NCBI RefSeq assembly: GCF_900115495.1
Contig: NZ_FOWR01000016.1
Location: forward strand, 53,007-117,006
Direction of reading: 5' to 3'
From: Enterovibrio norvegicus DSM 15893
Lineage (GTDB): Bacteria > Pseudomonadota > Gammaproteobacteria > Enterobacterales > Vibrionaceae
DNA: 64,000 bases
The position numbers and the translations under genes are program-made. The notes beneath the pieces are model-generated. The model had not been told where the DNA came from, searched no databases, and worked only from the letters and a program-made list of their open reading frames with translations. Positions 11,626 through 20,792 of the stretch are shown piece after piece. Positions within the stretch are counted from its first letter, which is position 1, and each line of letters begins with the position of its first letter.

Positions 11626-12076
11626 AGAAATAGCCTTCACTGTTTAGGCAAATACTTGCGCGACTCGCGCCTTGCGAAAAGGTTATTTGGCATTCAGAAG
11701 ATACGCAAATGCGCTTCTTATCCGAATCTATGGGTCGCCCCAACAAATCAAAATGAATCGTTTGTTGTGGTGAGATGCGAACGGATGAGTCCGATAAATC
11801 CACCACATCACTGCGGTCTGTATTAAAACCACAGCCAGAAGCGGCACTGCCCCCCATGCGGGAGGCAGCAACGGTCAGGGTATGGCAGCTATCGGAAGGA
11901 TCTTCCTGCTGCATGGCCCTAAGCTGAACTTGCCGTGCGACAGACAAGCCCGCATCCCGCGCCCCGATCACTGAAAAGGCTTCAGCTCCCGACAAGCGCG
12001 GTACGGCAAACACACTAATAATACCGAGGATCACCAAGACGGTGATTAACTCGATCAGGGTGAAGCCTTTACTCAT
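11612..12076 (-). CDS. mshC: MSHA minor pilin MshC
   Basis: 154 residues from the ATG at 12076 (a TTG one codon earlier is less likely). The N-terminus MSKG then FTLIELITVLVILGIISVF is a canonical short prepilin leader with Glu at +5. Four or more cysteines occur after residue 60 (SDSCHTLTV, SGCGFNTD, RICVSSECQITF), so the globular head is probably disulfide-bonded. It starts three bases after the mshA stop, so it is probably expressed from the same transcript. In Vibrio it is classed as a minor pilin. Confidence 0.88.
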   Translation of the reverse strand: MSKGFTLIELITVLVILGIISVFAVPRLSGAEAFSVIGARDAGLSVARQVQLRAMQQEDPSDSCHTLTVAASRMGGSAASGCGFNTDRSDVVDLSDSSVRISPQQTIHFDLLGRPIDSDKKRICVSSECQITFSQGASRASICLNSEGYFYACD

Positions 12077-12079
12077 CAA

Positions 12080-12499
12080 TTATTCACAGTCATCAACTGT
12101 AGTTTTTGGGAAATTGTTAGCGTCAAACTCATAAATAACGCAAGTTACACCTGCACCAATTGTCTGGCCTTTGAGTGCATATCTAGCTTTATCTGCAACG
12201 GTATAATCTGACGCCCAATCTGTCGTAAGACCAGTAACTGCAGCACCGATTCCTGCAACAGCCGCTGTTGGATAACCTTCAGCCGTTACGGTAATTCCAG
12301 CAGCACTGCCATTAACTTGAACTTCAGCAAAAGTTACATTTGCCGCGCCATCAATTGCCCCTTTTAATCCCTGCAGTGCAGCATTTTGTGCATCAGTTTT
12401 AAAATCAAAGAATTTAGGTGCTGCTGTTGCCGCCAAAATACCCAGAATCACGATTACCACGATCATTTCGATCAGCGTAAAACCACCTTGACGTTTCAT
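12080..12499 (-). CDS. mshA: MSHA major pilin MshA
   Basis: 139 residues. This is the main subunit of the mannose-sensitive haemagglutinin pilus, used for surface attachment and biofilm start-up in Vibrio. The leader MKRQGG is followed by [20 protein letters not shown], then [20 protein letters not shown], the hallmark of MshA/MshB pilins. A C-terminal disulfide loop is suggested by GVTCVIYEF and the last-but-one Cys (DDCE). The gene has the best ribosome site of the operon (GGAGAG, 5 nt before ATG), fitting a highly made subunit. It is short for the family (V. cholerae MshA is about 170–180). Only one such gene is present, so it fills the place of both mshB and mshA. Confidence 0.88.
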   Translation of the reverse strand: MKRQGGFTLIEMIVVIVILGILAATAAPKFFDFKTDAQNAALQGLKGAIDGAANVTFAEVQVNGSAAGITVTAEGYPTAAVAGIGAAVTGLTTDWASDYTVADKARYALKGQTIGAGVTCVIYEFDANNFPKTTVDDCE

Positions 12500-13107
12500 T
12501 GTCTCTCTCCAGATTTATTCAATACCTCTACCCTGCCCGAAGCGGGATAGTAGGCAAATACATGGTTAATCAGCACATCTGATGAACCATCTTTCATAAA
12601 ACCGGCATGTACCGGTCGTTCAAATCGGCAATAAGGGGGAGAAGGTTGCGTCCCGTTCTCCAATACCGCTACTGCACGAACCCTAGGCAAAGTGCGAGAA
12701 AAAGCCCTCGGCCGAGTGTCTTGTTCCAGCCAATACGATTGGCCAGTAAATGCTTTAAATAGCGCGCCGCAATCTTGTGCGGTCAACGCTGACAGGGTTT
12801 TCGCCCCGCTTTCTAAGGCAAAGGGATACTGCCCATTACCTGCTATTTCATCTGTTAGGCGAAAGTGTTCGCCCTCCAGCACTACGATGCTTTTGCCCTG
12901 CTCACTGGATGCATGGCTCAGGCGACTGTGGAAGTACACATTCTGTGCCGCGCCTTGAAAAGCATTGGCCAGATAGCGAAACTCCACCTTGTCGGCATAA
13001 CGCACAATGCCTTCAAACACAGGGATGGCTGCGATAACAAACCCGCCAATGAGTACCGTCAGGATCCCCCATTCAACGGGCGTGCGGTTCCATTTAGCAC
13101 TGCGCAT
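12496..13107 (-). CDS. mshF: MSHA biogenesis protein MshF
   Basis: 203 residues. A basic N-terminus ([14 protein letters not shown]) precedes one membrane helix ([17 protein letters not shown], about 15–31) and then a periplasmic domain of about 170 residues. It sits between the platform gene mshG and the pilin, the position of mshF in Vibrio. It overlaps mshA by 4 nt (ATGA). Its role is not well defined; it is probably an inner-membrane assembly factor. There is no prepilin cleavage motif, so it is not itself a pilin. Confidence 0.8.
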   Translation of the reverse strand: MRSAKWNRTPVEWGILTVLIGGFVIAAIPVFEGIVRYADKVEFRYLANAFQGAAQNVYFHSRLSHASSEQGKSIVVLEGEHFRLTDEIAGNGQYPFALESGAKTLSALTAQDCGALFKAFTGQSYWLEQDTRPRAFSRTLPRVRAVAVLENGTQPSPPYCRFERPVHAGFMKDGSSDVLINHVFAYYPASGRVEVLNKSGERQ

Positions 13108-14340
13108 TTATCCGCCGCGGATAAGGTCGAGCATGTTCCACATCGGCAGGAAAATACCCAGCGCGAGAATCAGCACCATGCCTGCCACCACCAAGAGCAA
13201 AATGGGCTCCATGCGTGCAGACAAGGTTTTTAAGTCGTAATCCACTTCGCGGTCGTAAAACTCGCTCGCTTCCAACAACAGGTTGTCGATTTGACCCGTC
13301 TCTTCACCCACCTGAATCATCTGATGAACCAGTGGCGTAAAGAGTTTGCTGTCGCCCGTGACGGAACTGAGGTTCACGCCCGATTCAATCGCGTTTTTCA
13401 TGCGATCGACTTCGCCAGCCAGAAAGTGATTGTCCAGCGCTTCGCCGGACATCTGTAACGCCGTATTGAGTGGCACGCCTGCACGAAGCATCAGGGCGAA
13501 CGTGCGCGAGAATCGTGACATCAAGGCTTTGTTGACCAACGGGCCGACAAGCGGAATGCGCAGCTTAAATTTGTCCCACGACACGCGGCCTTTCTCCGTG
13601 TTCTTCCAAAGGCTCCAGCCAGCAAAAGAGCACACACTTGAGATCAGCAATAACCACCAGAAATCGACAAAGAAGCTCGACGTCGCCATCAATATTTTGG
13701 TGGGCAGTGGCAAGTCAGAACCGAACTTGGCGAACATGCCCGCGAACTGCGGGATGACTTTCACGTTCAAAAACACCATGGCCGAAATGATGACCATGAG
13801 GACAAAACTTGGGTAACGCAGCGCCGATTTGATGCGACGACGGGTTTCCATTTCTTGCTCGAAATACTCCGCTAATTGCAGCATGGCGTCGTCTAGTCGC
13901 CCTGTGTTCTCGCCCACTTGGATCAGTGACACAAACAAATCACTAAACACATGAGGGTGGTCTCGCATCGACGTCGATAACGCGCGGCCATTCGACAGCT
14001 CATTGCAAATCGACAATAGCGCCGCTTGAAGCGGTTTATCCGCGGTGCTTTGCGCCAAGCCTTTGATGGCGCGCATCAATGGCACGCCCGCTTTGGTCAG
14101 GCTGTACATCTGGCGACAAAGGATCACCAAGGATTCCAGCTTCACAGGGCGCTGGAACAAGGATACCGACGATTGACCTGATGACGCTTTTTGCGCGCGC
14201 GCCGTTGTTGGCGTCAGCGATAGCAGCACCATGCCGCCATCAACGATGGAGGCGATCGCTTCATGCTCTGTGCCCGCCTCTACCACGGCGGAGACACGCT
14301 TACCATTGGCCGCCCGGGCGGTATAACGAAAACGCGCCAT
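13108..14340 (-). CDS. mshG: Type IV pilus inner-membrane platform protein MshG
   Basis: 410 residues, PilC/GspF family. This platform protein couples the assembly ATPase to pilin extrusion. Two copies of the T2SSF domain are visible, at about 73–195 and 280–400, each followed by hydrophobic helices (FVLMVIISAMVFLNVKV, WLLLISSVCSFAGWSLW, ILLLVVAGMVLILALGIFLP). The paired motif VGENTGRLDDAM / VGEETGQIDNLL is the family hallmark. It begins one base inside the mshE stop (TAATG), so translation is very probably coupled to the ATPase. Confidence 0.95.
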   Translation of the reverse strand: MARFRYTARAANGKRVSAVVEAGTEHEAIASIVDGGMVLLSLTPTTARAQKASSGQSSVSLFQRPVKLESLVILCRQMYSLTKAGVPLMRAIKGLAQSTADKPLQAALLSICNELSNGRALSTSMRDHPHVFSDLFVSLIQVGENTGRLDDAMLQLAEYFEQEMETRRRIKSALRYPSFVLMVIISAMVFLNVKVIPQFAGMFAKFGSDLPLPTKILMATSSFFVDFWWLLLISSVCSFAGWSLWKNTEKGRVSWDKFKLRIPLVGPLVNKALMSRFSRTFALMLRAGVPLNTALQMSGEALDNHFLAGEVDRMKNAIESGVNLSSVTGDSKLFTPLVHQMIQVGEETGQIDNLLLEASEFYDREVDYDLKTLSARMEPILLLVVAGMVLILALGIFLPMWNMLDLIRGG

Positions 14341-16055
14341 TACACACTCACTAACGACATGGCAGCACCTTCAGAGAGTTTCATCGTCTCTTCCAGCGTG
14401 GTACTGCCTTGTTTGGCGTAATCCAGTGCACAGTTCACCAATGGCTTATAGCCCGGTTGCTGCTCGGCAAGCAACGCAAACGCACGCGTGTCATTGGCAC
14501 GCAATGCATCCATCAAATCTGGCGTGATTTCGAGCAGCTCAAACACACCAATTCGGCCTTTGTAGCCGGTAAAATTACAGTGCTGACAACCACGACCGAC
14601 GTAGAATCCTGCATTCGCAGACTCGGGCATGGTGGTCGTTAGCCATAGAGACTCGCTTTCATCCAAGGCGTGAGGCACTTTACAATCAGGACAAATACGA
14701 CGGATCAAGCGCTGCGCTAACACTGCGCGCACCGCACTGGCAACCAGATACCCTGGCGCTTCCATGTCCAGCAAACGCAATGCACTGTCGATGGCATTGT
14801 TGGTGTGCAGTGTGGATAACACCAAGTGACCCGTCAGTGATGCGCGCAGACCGATTTCGACGGTTTCAAGATCACGCATTTCCCCCACCAGAATGATGTC
14901 TGGATCTTGGCGCAAGAAAGTACGCAGCGCGGAGGAAAACGTCAGGCCAATCTTGTTTGCAATTTGTACTTGGTTGATGCGCGGCAGACGATATTCCACC
15001 GGATCTTCCGCCGTCAAGATCTTCTTACCCGGCACATTGAGTTCGTTCAATGCGCCATACAAGGTGGTGGTTTTGCCCGAGCCCGTTGGCCCTGTCACCA
15101 AGATCATGCCGTGAGGGCGACGCAACTGATTTCGGAAGCGCTGCAACATCACTGGATCCATACCCACTTGGGTCAGGCTCAACACACCCGCCGATTGGTT
15201 GAGCAAACGCATCACCACAGATTCGCCGTGCTGAACAGGCAAGGTTGACACACGCACATCAATGGCATTGCCACGCACATTGATATTAAAACGCCCGTCT
15301 TGCGGCAGACGTTTTTCAGAAATGTCCATGCCACTCATTAGCTTCAAGCGCAGAACAAGGGCAGACGCAATGGCGCGTTCTTTCAATAAGGTTTCATGCA
15401 GCACACCATCAATACGCTGGCGAATGCGCAATGCATCGGCATCAGGCTCGATGTGAATGTCCGAGGCATTCACCTGCACAGCATCTTCAAACAAAGAGTT
15501 GATGAGCTTAACGACCGTCACTTCTTCAGACTGGTCGTCTTCCGCACCGAAATGTTGTTCCAGCTTTACGCCGTGCTCAGCTTGCAGACGCTCTGCAAAC
15601 GAGGCGATATCACTGGTACGGCGATAGTAACGATCAAACGCATCCACCAGCGGCTGTTCTGCCACGATCAGCAGTTCAACACGGTATTGATGCAGCAAGT
15701 TCAGTACGCTTTCTTGCGCGGCAAGATCGGCAGGATCGGACATGGCAACACGTACTGTGTCATCCACACGACCAATCACCAGCGCACGTAATCGTCTTGC
15801 ATGCACTTCGGGCAACAAGGTCACTGCGCTTGGGTCCACTTGCGTCAAACTCAGATCGATCAAGGGCACATGCAATTGACGCGCAAGGAAGTCGAGCAGT
15901 TGATGCTCAGACAAGATCCCCATGTCCATCAAGGTATCGCCAAGCTTACGGCCTGTTTGAGATTGGCGTTGCAAGGCAGCACTTAAATCATGATCAGAGA
16001 TAATTTGCTCTTCAACCAACAAATCCCCCAGACGTTTGCGTAGCTTAACGGCCAT
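14340..16055 (-). CDS. mshE: MSHA extension ATPase MshE
   Basis: 571 residues. A GspE/PilB-type hexameric ATPase powers pilus extension. The C-terminal domain has Walker A GPTGSGKTTTLYG (about 319–331), an Asp box, Walker B ILVGEMRDLETVEIG and a tetracysteine zinc site (CPDC, CQHC). The N-terminal MshEN domain, which binds cyclic-di-GMP in V. cholerae MshE, is present with two tandem 24-residue motifs. Motif 1 runs 8–31 (RLGDLLVEEQII…LSAALQRQ) and motif 2 runs 37–60 (KLGDTLMDMGIL…LLDFLARQ). Motif 1 has Gln17 where the family consensus has Gly. It overlaps the 3' end of mshN by 11 nt. Confidence 0.95.
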   Translation of the reverse strand: MAVKLRKRLGDLLVEEQIISDHDLSAALQRQSQTGRKLGDTLMDMGILSEHQLLDFLARQLHVPLIDLSLTQVDPSAVTLLPEVHARRLRALVIGRVDDTVRVAMSDPADLAAQESVLNLLHQYRVELLIVAEQPLVDAFDRYYRRTSDIASFAERLQAEHGVKLEQHFGAEDDQSEEVTVVKLINSLFEDAVQVNASDIHIEPDADALRIRQRIDGVLHETLLKERAIASALVLRLKLMSGMDISEKRLPQDGRFNINVRGNAIDVRVSTLPVQHGESVVMRLLNQSAGVLSLTQVGMDPVMLQRFRNQLRRPHGMILVTGPTGSGKTTTLYGALNELNVPGKKILTAEDPVEYRLPRINQVQIANKIGLTFSSALRTFLRQDPDIILVGEMRDLETVEIGLRASLTGHLVLSTLHTNNAIDSALRLLDMEAPGYLVASAVRAVLAQRLIRRICPDCKVPHALDESESLWLTTTMPESANAGFYVGRGCQHCNFTGYKGRIGVFELLEITPDLMDALRANDTRAFALLAEQQPGYKPLVNCALDYAKQGSTTLEETMKLSEGAAMSLVSV

Positions 16056-17343
16056 CTGAGTCTCCTTCTTTCTGTGCTTGATTATTGATGTACACCAAAC
16101 GCTGACGCGCGAATTGCACGGATTTATCGCTCAAACCACCCGCCTGAATCGCTGATTGATACGACTCTTTTGCTGTCGATAAGTCGCCTTCTCGCTCCGA
16201 AGACACGGCGTAGCCTAACCACCAGCGGCCATCATGTGGCTCATTGCGCGTCAGCCATTGGTAGCTGTTTTTGGCTAAGCCATGACGACCCAGTTTCTGC
16301 GCCAAGGCAGCACGCATCGACATGAAGCGACGTTGCTCACCATCTAACGTGTCTACCGGGGTCATCAGCACATTCAATGCTGATTCTTCGCGGCTACTTT
16401 GCTGATACATGCGTGCCAAGGTCAGCTTGAGTGACGCCGCTTGCGGGTTCGCGCTGATGCCTTTTCGCAGCACGCTTTCTGCATCACGCAGCTTTCCGCG
16501 TCCATAAAGCAAGCCTGCAAGTTGATTGGTGGCACCAAGGTGTGTCGGTTGATATTTCACGGCATCACGCAGGTAAACAATCGCTTTTTGGGTATCGCCC
16601 ACCTGCGTGCGTTTTTGTGCTTTTTTGTACGCAATCGCCGCCAAGTCTTCGCCGCTCAGTTCAACGGTTTCGACCGTCAGTGATGGCGTGGATGTGTCTT
16701 CCATTACCGCGCTTTCTTCAGACGTAGACGCAGAATTCGCGGACGGCTCAAGGGTCGTCATCGCGATAACGCGCGGGGTATTCTTCGGCGCAGCAGACGA
16801 TGTGCTCACGGGCGTTTTCACATCAGTGTCAGCTTTTGAATTTGAACGGGTATTCGAGCTTATCGCCGCCAGCTCTACAGGTGCTTCAACATGCTTCATG
16901 GGCGCCGCTTTAGGATCTGAAACGAATGCTGTCTGACGAACAATGTCAGGTTGCTTTACCGCAACTGCGGATGCCTTTGGTTTGTCATTCAACGCGACAA
17001 AAGTAATGTCTTGCGTCGCCACTTTTGTTGTGACGCTCGGCGTGATGATTGACGGTGCGACCACTGGCTCGTGGATTGCCACGCCAGCGTCGGTTTCTTT
17101 GATCAGCGCAGGCGCAATCGCTTGAGGCTGCGCGATAACGGTTTTGCCTTCGCGGTCAGCATTGTCACCATTGGCAGCAATCGCCCATGCGATGCCGGAA
17201 GCCCCAACCAAGGTTGCGACGATCGCCAGCACCACACGTACAACGCGGAATCCCCACGTCGATGGAATCGCTGCCAAGGAAACGGTATTTTCTTTTTGAG
17301 CTGGCGCACTCAGGTCGCTCAGCATACGGTTCAATTCACTCAT
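16045..17343 (-). CDS. mshN: MSHA biogenesis TPR protein MshN
   Basis: 432 residues. The layout is a short cytoplasmic N-terminus (MSELNRMLSDLS), one membrane helix at about 32–52 (VVRVVLAIVATLVGASG), a long low-complexity Ala/Thr/Ser/Val linker (about 60–220), and tetratricopeptide repeats from about 235 to the end (AYKKAQKRTQVGDTQKAIVY, GRGKLRDAESVLRKGI). It probably bridges inner and outer membrane parts of the pilus machine, as TPR proteins in related secretion systems do. It lies 6 nt after mshM and overlaps mshE. Confidence 0.88.
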   Translation of the reverse strand: MSELNRMLSDLSAPAQKENTVSLAAIPSTWGFRVVRVVLAIVATLVGASGIAWAIAANGDNADREGKTVIAQPQAIAPALIKETDAGVAIHEPVVAPSIITPSVTTKVATQDITFVALNDKPKASAVAVKQPDIVRQTAFVSDPKAAPMKHVEAPVELAAISSNTRSNSKADTDVKTPVSTSSAAPKNTPRVIAMTTLEPSANSASTSEESAVMEDTSTPSLTVETVELSGEDLAAIAYKKAQKRTQVGDTQKAIVYLRDAVKYQPTHLGATNQLAGLLYGRGKLRDAESVLRKGISANPQAASLKLTLARMYQQSSREESALNVLMTPVDTLDGEQRRFMSMRAALAQKLGRHGLAKNSYQWLTRNEPHDGRWWLGYAVSSEREGDLSTAKESYQSAIQAGGLSDKSVQFARQRLVYINNQAQKEGDSDGR

Positions 17344-17349
17344 ACGTTC

Positions 17350-18183
17350 CTACCCCCACAAAGCACGCAGCGCAGAGTGCTGCTTCGCCAGCGGCGTGTC
17401 TTTAATCGCTAAACGGACGGCGCGATCAGAAACCTGACGGCGTCCTTTGCCATAACTCAACAACAGGGACTTATGGCATAGCTGGTGAATCAATCGGGGA
17501 ATGCCTTGGCTCGCTACCCAAATACGACGTTTCGCCCACCCGCTAAAGTGTCGCGACAATGCGCCTTTTTCACTCATACGATGGTCAATGTATGCAGACG
17601 CTTCGGCATAAGTGAGCGGCAACAAGGTTGCGCTAAAGCTGATGCGTTGCAGCAGTTGACGCATGTTGTGCTGCGACAAACGTTCATCTAGTTCAGGCTG
17701 TCCAAACAACACGATTTGAATCAGTTTGCGCTGTTCCGTTTCAAGGTTCCCGAGCAAGCGAATGGCTTCAAGCACACCATCAGGCAAGGCTTGTGCTTCA
17801 TCGCATAAGATGAGCACAGGCTTTTCGGCATGCGCCGCAGCAATGGCGGCTTGCTGGATCGCCCCCAAGACTTTGTCTTCTGACAAGGCTTCCGGCAGGG
17901 TGAGCTCATCCGCAATCATGCGGTACAACACAGACACGGTATTCGCAGGGTTTGGCAAAAAAACCAAGGTACATTCTTCGGCAAGCGTCGACAGAAGAAG
18001 GCGGCACACCATGGTTTTCCCCGTGCCGACTTCACCCGTGATCTTCACCAAGCCTTCGCCCATTCTCACCGCCATGACGCTGGTATTGATGGCGTCGACG
18101 TGCGACTGCGTCCCGAAAAAGCTTCGGGTATCCGGCGTTAAGCTAAAAGGCGCGGCATTGAGGCCAAAGTGGTTAAGATACAT
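17350..18183 (-). CDS. mshM: MSHA biogenesis AAA ATPase MshM
   Basis: 277 residues, an ExeA/GspA-type AAA+ ATPase. The opening MYLNHFGLNAAPFSLTPDTR is the family's N-terminal signature. Walker A is GEVGTGKTMVC (about 50–60), Walker B VLILCDEAQALPDG, and sensor-1 region IQIVLFGQPELDERL. ExeA helps assemble the secretin by acting with a peptidoglycan-binding partner; MshM probably does the same for MshL, which it follows by 14 nt. No periplasmic peptidoglycan-binding domain is fused here. Confidence 0.92.
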   Translation of the reverse strand: MYLNHFGLNAAPFSLTPDTRSFFGTQSHVDAINTSVMAVRMGEGLVKITGEVGTGKTMVCRLLLSTLAEECTLVFLPNPANTVSVLYRMIADELTLPEALSEDKVLGAIQQAAIAAAHAEKPVLILCDEAQALPDGVLEAIRLLGNLETEQRKLIQIVLFGQPELDERLSQHNMRQLLQRISFSATLLPLTYAEASAYIDHRMSEKGALSRHFSGWAKRRIWVASQGIPRLIHQLCHKSLLLSYGKGRRQVSDRAVRLAIKDTPLAKQHSALRALWG

Positions 18184-18197
18184 TGTGCTAATTTCGC

Positions 18198-19829
18198 CTA
18201 CTTCGCGTCGTTCTCAGGGAACCATTCGTTGAGCAGTTCGCGTGAGCGCTGAATCTCTTCTTGCCACGTTTGCTCACCCACCACGGAAGGTTGAAGCAAG
18301 ATGACCAATTCAGTTTTCTGCTTCAAGCGATTCACGTTGCGGAAAAGATGGCCCAGCCCCGGAATATCACCCAGTAGCGGTACTTTCGACACTTGCTCGT
18401 CGAAGCTTGATTTCATCAACCCGCCGATCACCACCACATCGCCAGAGCGGGCATGAATGATCGAATCAGACTCGCGGATCGAGGTTTTCGCCAACGGCAA
18501 CACATAAGGTTCAGACGCGCTGCCTAGCTGAATAGTTTTCTCTTCCGTCACCACATCAATAACCGCAGGGTGAACATGCAGCAGCACACCATTGTCGTCA
18601 TCAATTTGCGGCGTAACATCCAAAGAAATACCAGAGAAGAAAGGGGTGAGCTCGATGTTTGGCCCAGATTCTGAGTTATCGCCAGAGCTGTCGCTGGAGG
18701 AAATATCCGTCACGAAGTACTCGTCACCACCGACTTTGATCACCGCTTTCTGGTTGTTCGCTGCCGTCACTCGAGGGCTCGACAGCACGTTCACATCGCC
18801 TTGGGTATCAAGGAAACTCAGTACTGCATCGAAATGCCCATCCGTGATGGTGATATTGGTTTGTCCGCCAATCACGTTGGAAATCAGATCGCCCGCCAAA
18901 TCAGAGGCAGGACGACTCACATCAATACCACCGCTGCCGATGCTTTTGCTGATGTTTGACCAATTCACGCCTTGTTGATAACCATCGCTCAAGGTGACTT
19001 CAAGGATTTTCGCTTCCAAAATCACCTGGCGCTTTAAGCGTTTTTCAGAGATTTCAAGAAAGCGTTTCACTTCGCGAAGTTCGTTAGGAAACGCCTTCAC
19101 AGTGATCAAACTGGCTTGCGGAGAAACAACGATAGAACGCCCCTCACCCGAACCAATCATGGCACTCACCGCGCGTTCCAGTTGCATCCAGAAACTGCTT
19201 TCGGAGCGTGTTTCAATCACAGTGCCGCCCGTCGATTTCGACGCACGTTCGCTGCCTTCACCGCTGTCACCACTGGAACTTCCGCTGTCAGTGGATATCG
19301 CCCCCGTGCTGATAGACGTTAATGACACGCCTGCACGCTGCAATTGTAAATAGTCGACAGCGAAGGTTTCAGTGCGAAGTGCCGCTGGGAAAATTTGGAT
19401 CAGGCGACCCTGTGTTTCAATGCTGTAGCCATAGATATCAGAGACCACGTCTAAGGCTTCTTTTACCGTGACGTCTTTCAGCGATACTGTGATTTTCCCG
19501 CTGACATCAGGGTGCATCACGAGGTTGAAATCCGTGCCTTGAACGAGGCTACCAAAAAAAGCTTTGGCATCGATGTTATTGGCGTTAATGCGCAAGCGTT
19601 TTTCAGTCACCATCGCGCCGCCCGCAGGGTCAGAGAAATCCCCCATCAAATCGTCCGTCACCGCATCAGGCAATGCCGACAAAGGCTGAGTGGTACTTTG
19701 CGCATACGCTTCGTTCAGCGCCGCTTGCACTTCAGTAGGCTTTTGATGCCCCACACTTTGGCACGCAGTCAATAAAGTTGCCGCTAAGCAAGTCAGCAAG
19801 ACTTTACCTAACATCGTCATATTTCTCAC
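18198..19829 (-). CDS. mshL: MSHA outer-membrane secretin MshL
   Basis: 543 residues. This secretin forms the outer-membrane gate for the pilus. A lipoprotein signal peptide ends in the lipobox LLTACQS. N-domains follow: the STN-like region KITVSLKDVTVKEALDVVSD and SISTGAIST. After a Ser/Gly-rich loop (about 185–210) the C-terminal secretin core contains NVLSSPRVTAANNQKAVIKVG and VIGGLMKSSFDEQVSKVPLL with GDIPGLGHLFR, classic secretin motifs. It starts with GTG in a GTGA overlap with mshK; ATGs at 19820 and 19814 are possible alternatives. Confidence 0.95.
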   Translation of the reverse strand: MRNMTMLGKVLLTCLAATLLTACQSVGHQKPTEVQAALNEAYAQSTTQPLSALPDAVTDDLMGDFSDPAGGAMVTEKRLRINANNIDAKAFFGSLVQGTDFNLVMHPDVSGKITVSLKDVTVKEALDVVSDIYGYSIETQGRLIQIFPAALRTETFAVDYLQLQRAGVSLTSISTGAISTDSGSSSGDSGEGSERASKSTGGTVIETRSESSFWMQLERAVSAMIGSGEGRSIVVSPQASLITVKAFPNELREVKRFLEISEKRLKRQVILEAKILEVTLSDGYQQGVNWSNISKSIGSGGIDVSRPASDLAGDLISNVIGGQTNITITDGHFDAVLSFLDTQGDVNVLSSPRVTAANNQKAVIKVGGDEYFVTDISSSDSSGDNSESGPNIELTPFFSGISLDVTPQIDDDNGVLLHVHPAVIDVVTEEKTIQLGSASEPYVLPLAKTSIRESDSIIHARSGDVVVIGGLMKSSFDEQVSKVPLLGDIPGLGHLFRNVNRLKQKTELVILLQPSVVGEQTWQEEIQRSRELLNEWFPENDAK

Positions 19830-20152
19830 TGTACCACCTGCTCATTGAATACGGTTAAGGACCAACGGCGATCGCCACGTACTAGCGTGACGGCCTCTTC
19901 GTTGATGGCGCGAATGACATAGCCATTGATCGATTGGCCGTTCGCGAGCGCACGGCCATTCAGCACCGCTGAACAGTCGTTTTCGCTGGCACACAAGATT
20001 GCATCCAAACGAGGAAGTCGAATCTTGGCGCGCGTCGCCGGTTGGCTCAGCGCTTCAAAGCCAAGCGGTGCAGTTGGGTCGGTTGCCGCCACAGATGGCA
20101 ATGCGAGAGTAAGCAAGCACATACCTATAACGCTTTTAGCCATCGTTTGCAT
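19826..20152 (-). CDS. mshK: MSHA biogenesis protein MshK
   Basis: 108 residues from the ATG at 20152, chosen because an ideal GGAGGT ribosome site lies 5–6 nt upstream. A signal peptide (MAKSVIGMCLLTLALPSVAA) is followed by a small periplasmic domain with two cysteines (ILCASENDCSAVLNG), probably disulfide-bonded, and a motif resembling PilP/GspC-type proteins (INGYVIRAINEEAVTLVRGD). It probably connects the inner-membrane complex to the secretin. It overlaps mshJ by 17 nt and mshL by 4 nt. Confidence 0.85.
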   Translation of the reverse strand: MQTMAKSVIGMCLLTLALPSVAATDPTAPLGFEALSQPATRAKIRLPRLDAILCASENDCSAVLNGRALANGQSINGYVIRAINEEAVTLVRGDRRWSLTVFNEQVVQ

Positions 20153-20792
20153 GCACACCTCCAATAAAGACCGGGCTTTCACCAAGGGTGTAAACTTGTA
20201 AAGTGACGTCTGCGAGCGGATACGCTTTGACGCGATAATCCACGCTTCGCCAGTAATACTTCACAGGTAACGCTTCAAGTGCCGCTAAATAATCCACGAT
20301 GTCGAAATAGCGCCCTTGCAGTTCAATCTCGACAGGGTGCAAATAGAAGCCCGCTTGATCTTTCTCGGTCAATTGCGCCGCTGGCAACGTCGTCATTGAT
20401 AATAAAGTCAATTTATCTGATTGCTTTAAGACGTTTTCCATCAAGTTTGCCATTTGCGGCGCACTCACCAAACCTTCCGTTTTACGCGCCATTTCAGCAT
20501 CGAGTTGCGCGATTTCTTGATTCAGTGATGCCAATGTTTTTTCAAGTTCCGCATTCGCTGAGGTATTGAGCTTTTCTTGCTTCATCATGTTTAGCGCCAA
20601 CAACTCTTTCGTGGTTTGTTGTTGTTGAGAAAACTCGACATTTACCGCGCTCAACGTTTTAGCAATCGGTTCAAGGAAAAGGAACACACCAAGGCCCATG
20701 ATCAGCAACCATCCCGCGCTGGCGATCAGCCACTGTTCACGCGCCGTTAAACCTTCAAACCCTTGTTTTAGTTTTTCCAGAAATGCATTCAT
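20136..20792 (-). CDS. mshJ: MSHA biogenesis protein MshJ (PilO-like)
   Basis: 218 residues. The arrangement is a short cytoplasmic stretch, one membrane helix (LIASAGWLLIMGLGVFLFL, about 22–40), a coiled coil (about 45–100, KQEKLNTSANAELEKTLASL) and a small alpha/beta periplasmic domain ending in VYTLGESPVFIGG. This is the PilO/GspM arrangement of an inner-membrane alignment complex partner. It starts in a 4-nt overlap with the mshI stop. Family assignment comes from architecture and order rather than a strong motif. Confidence 0.86.
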   Translation of the reverse strand: MNAFLEKLKQGFEGLTAREQWLIASAGWLLIMGLGVFLFLEPIAKTLSAVNVEFSQQQQTTKELLALNMMKQEKLNTSANAELEKTLASLNQEIAQLDAEMARKTEGLVSAPQMANLMENVLKQSDKLTLLSMTTLPAAQLTEKDQAGFYLHPVEIELQGRYFDIVDYLAALEALPVKYYWRSVDYRVKAYPLADVTLQVYTLGESPVFIGGVHANDG

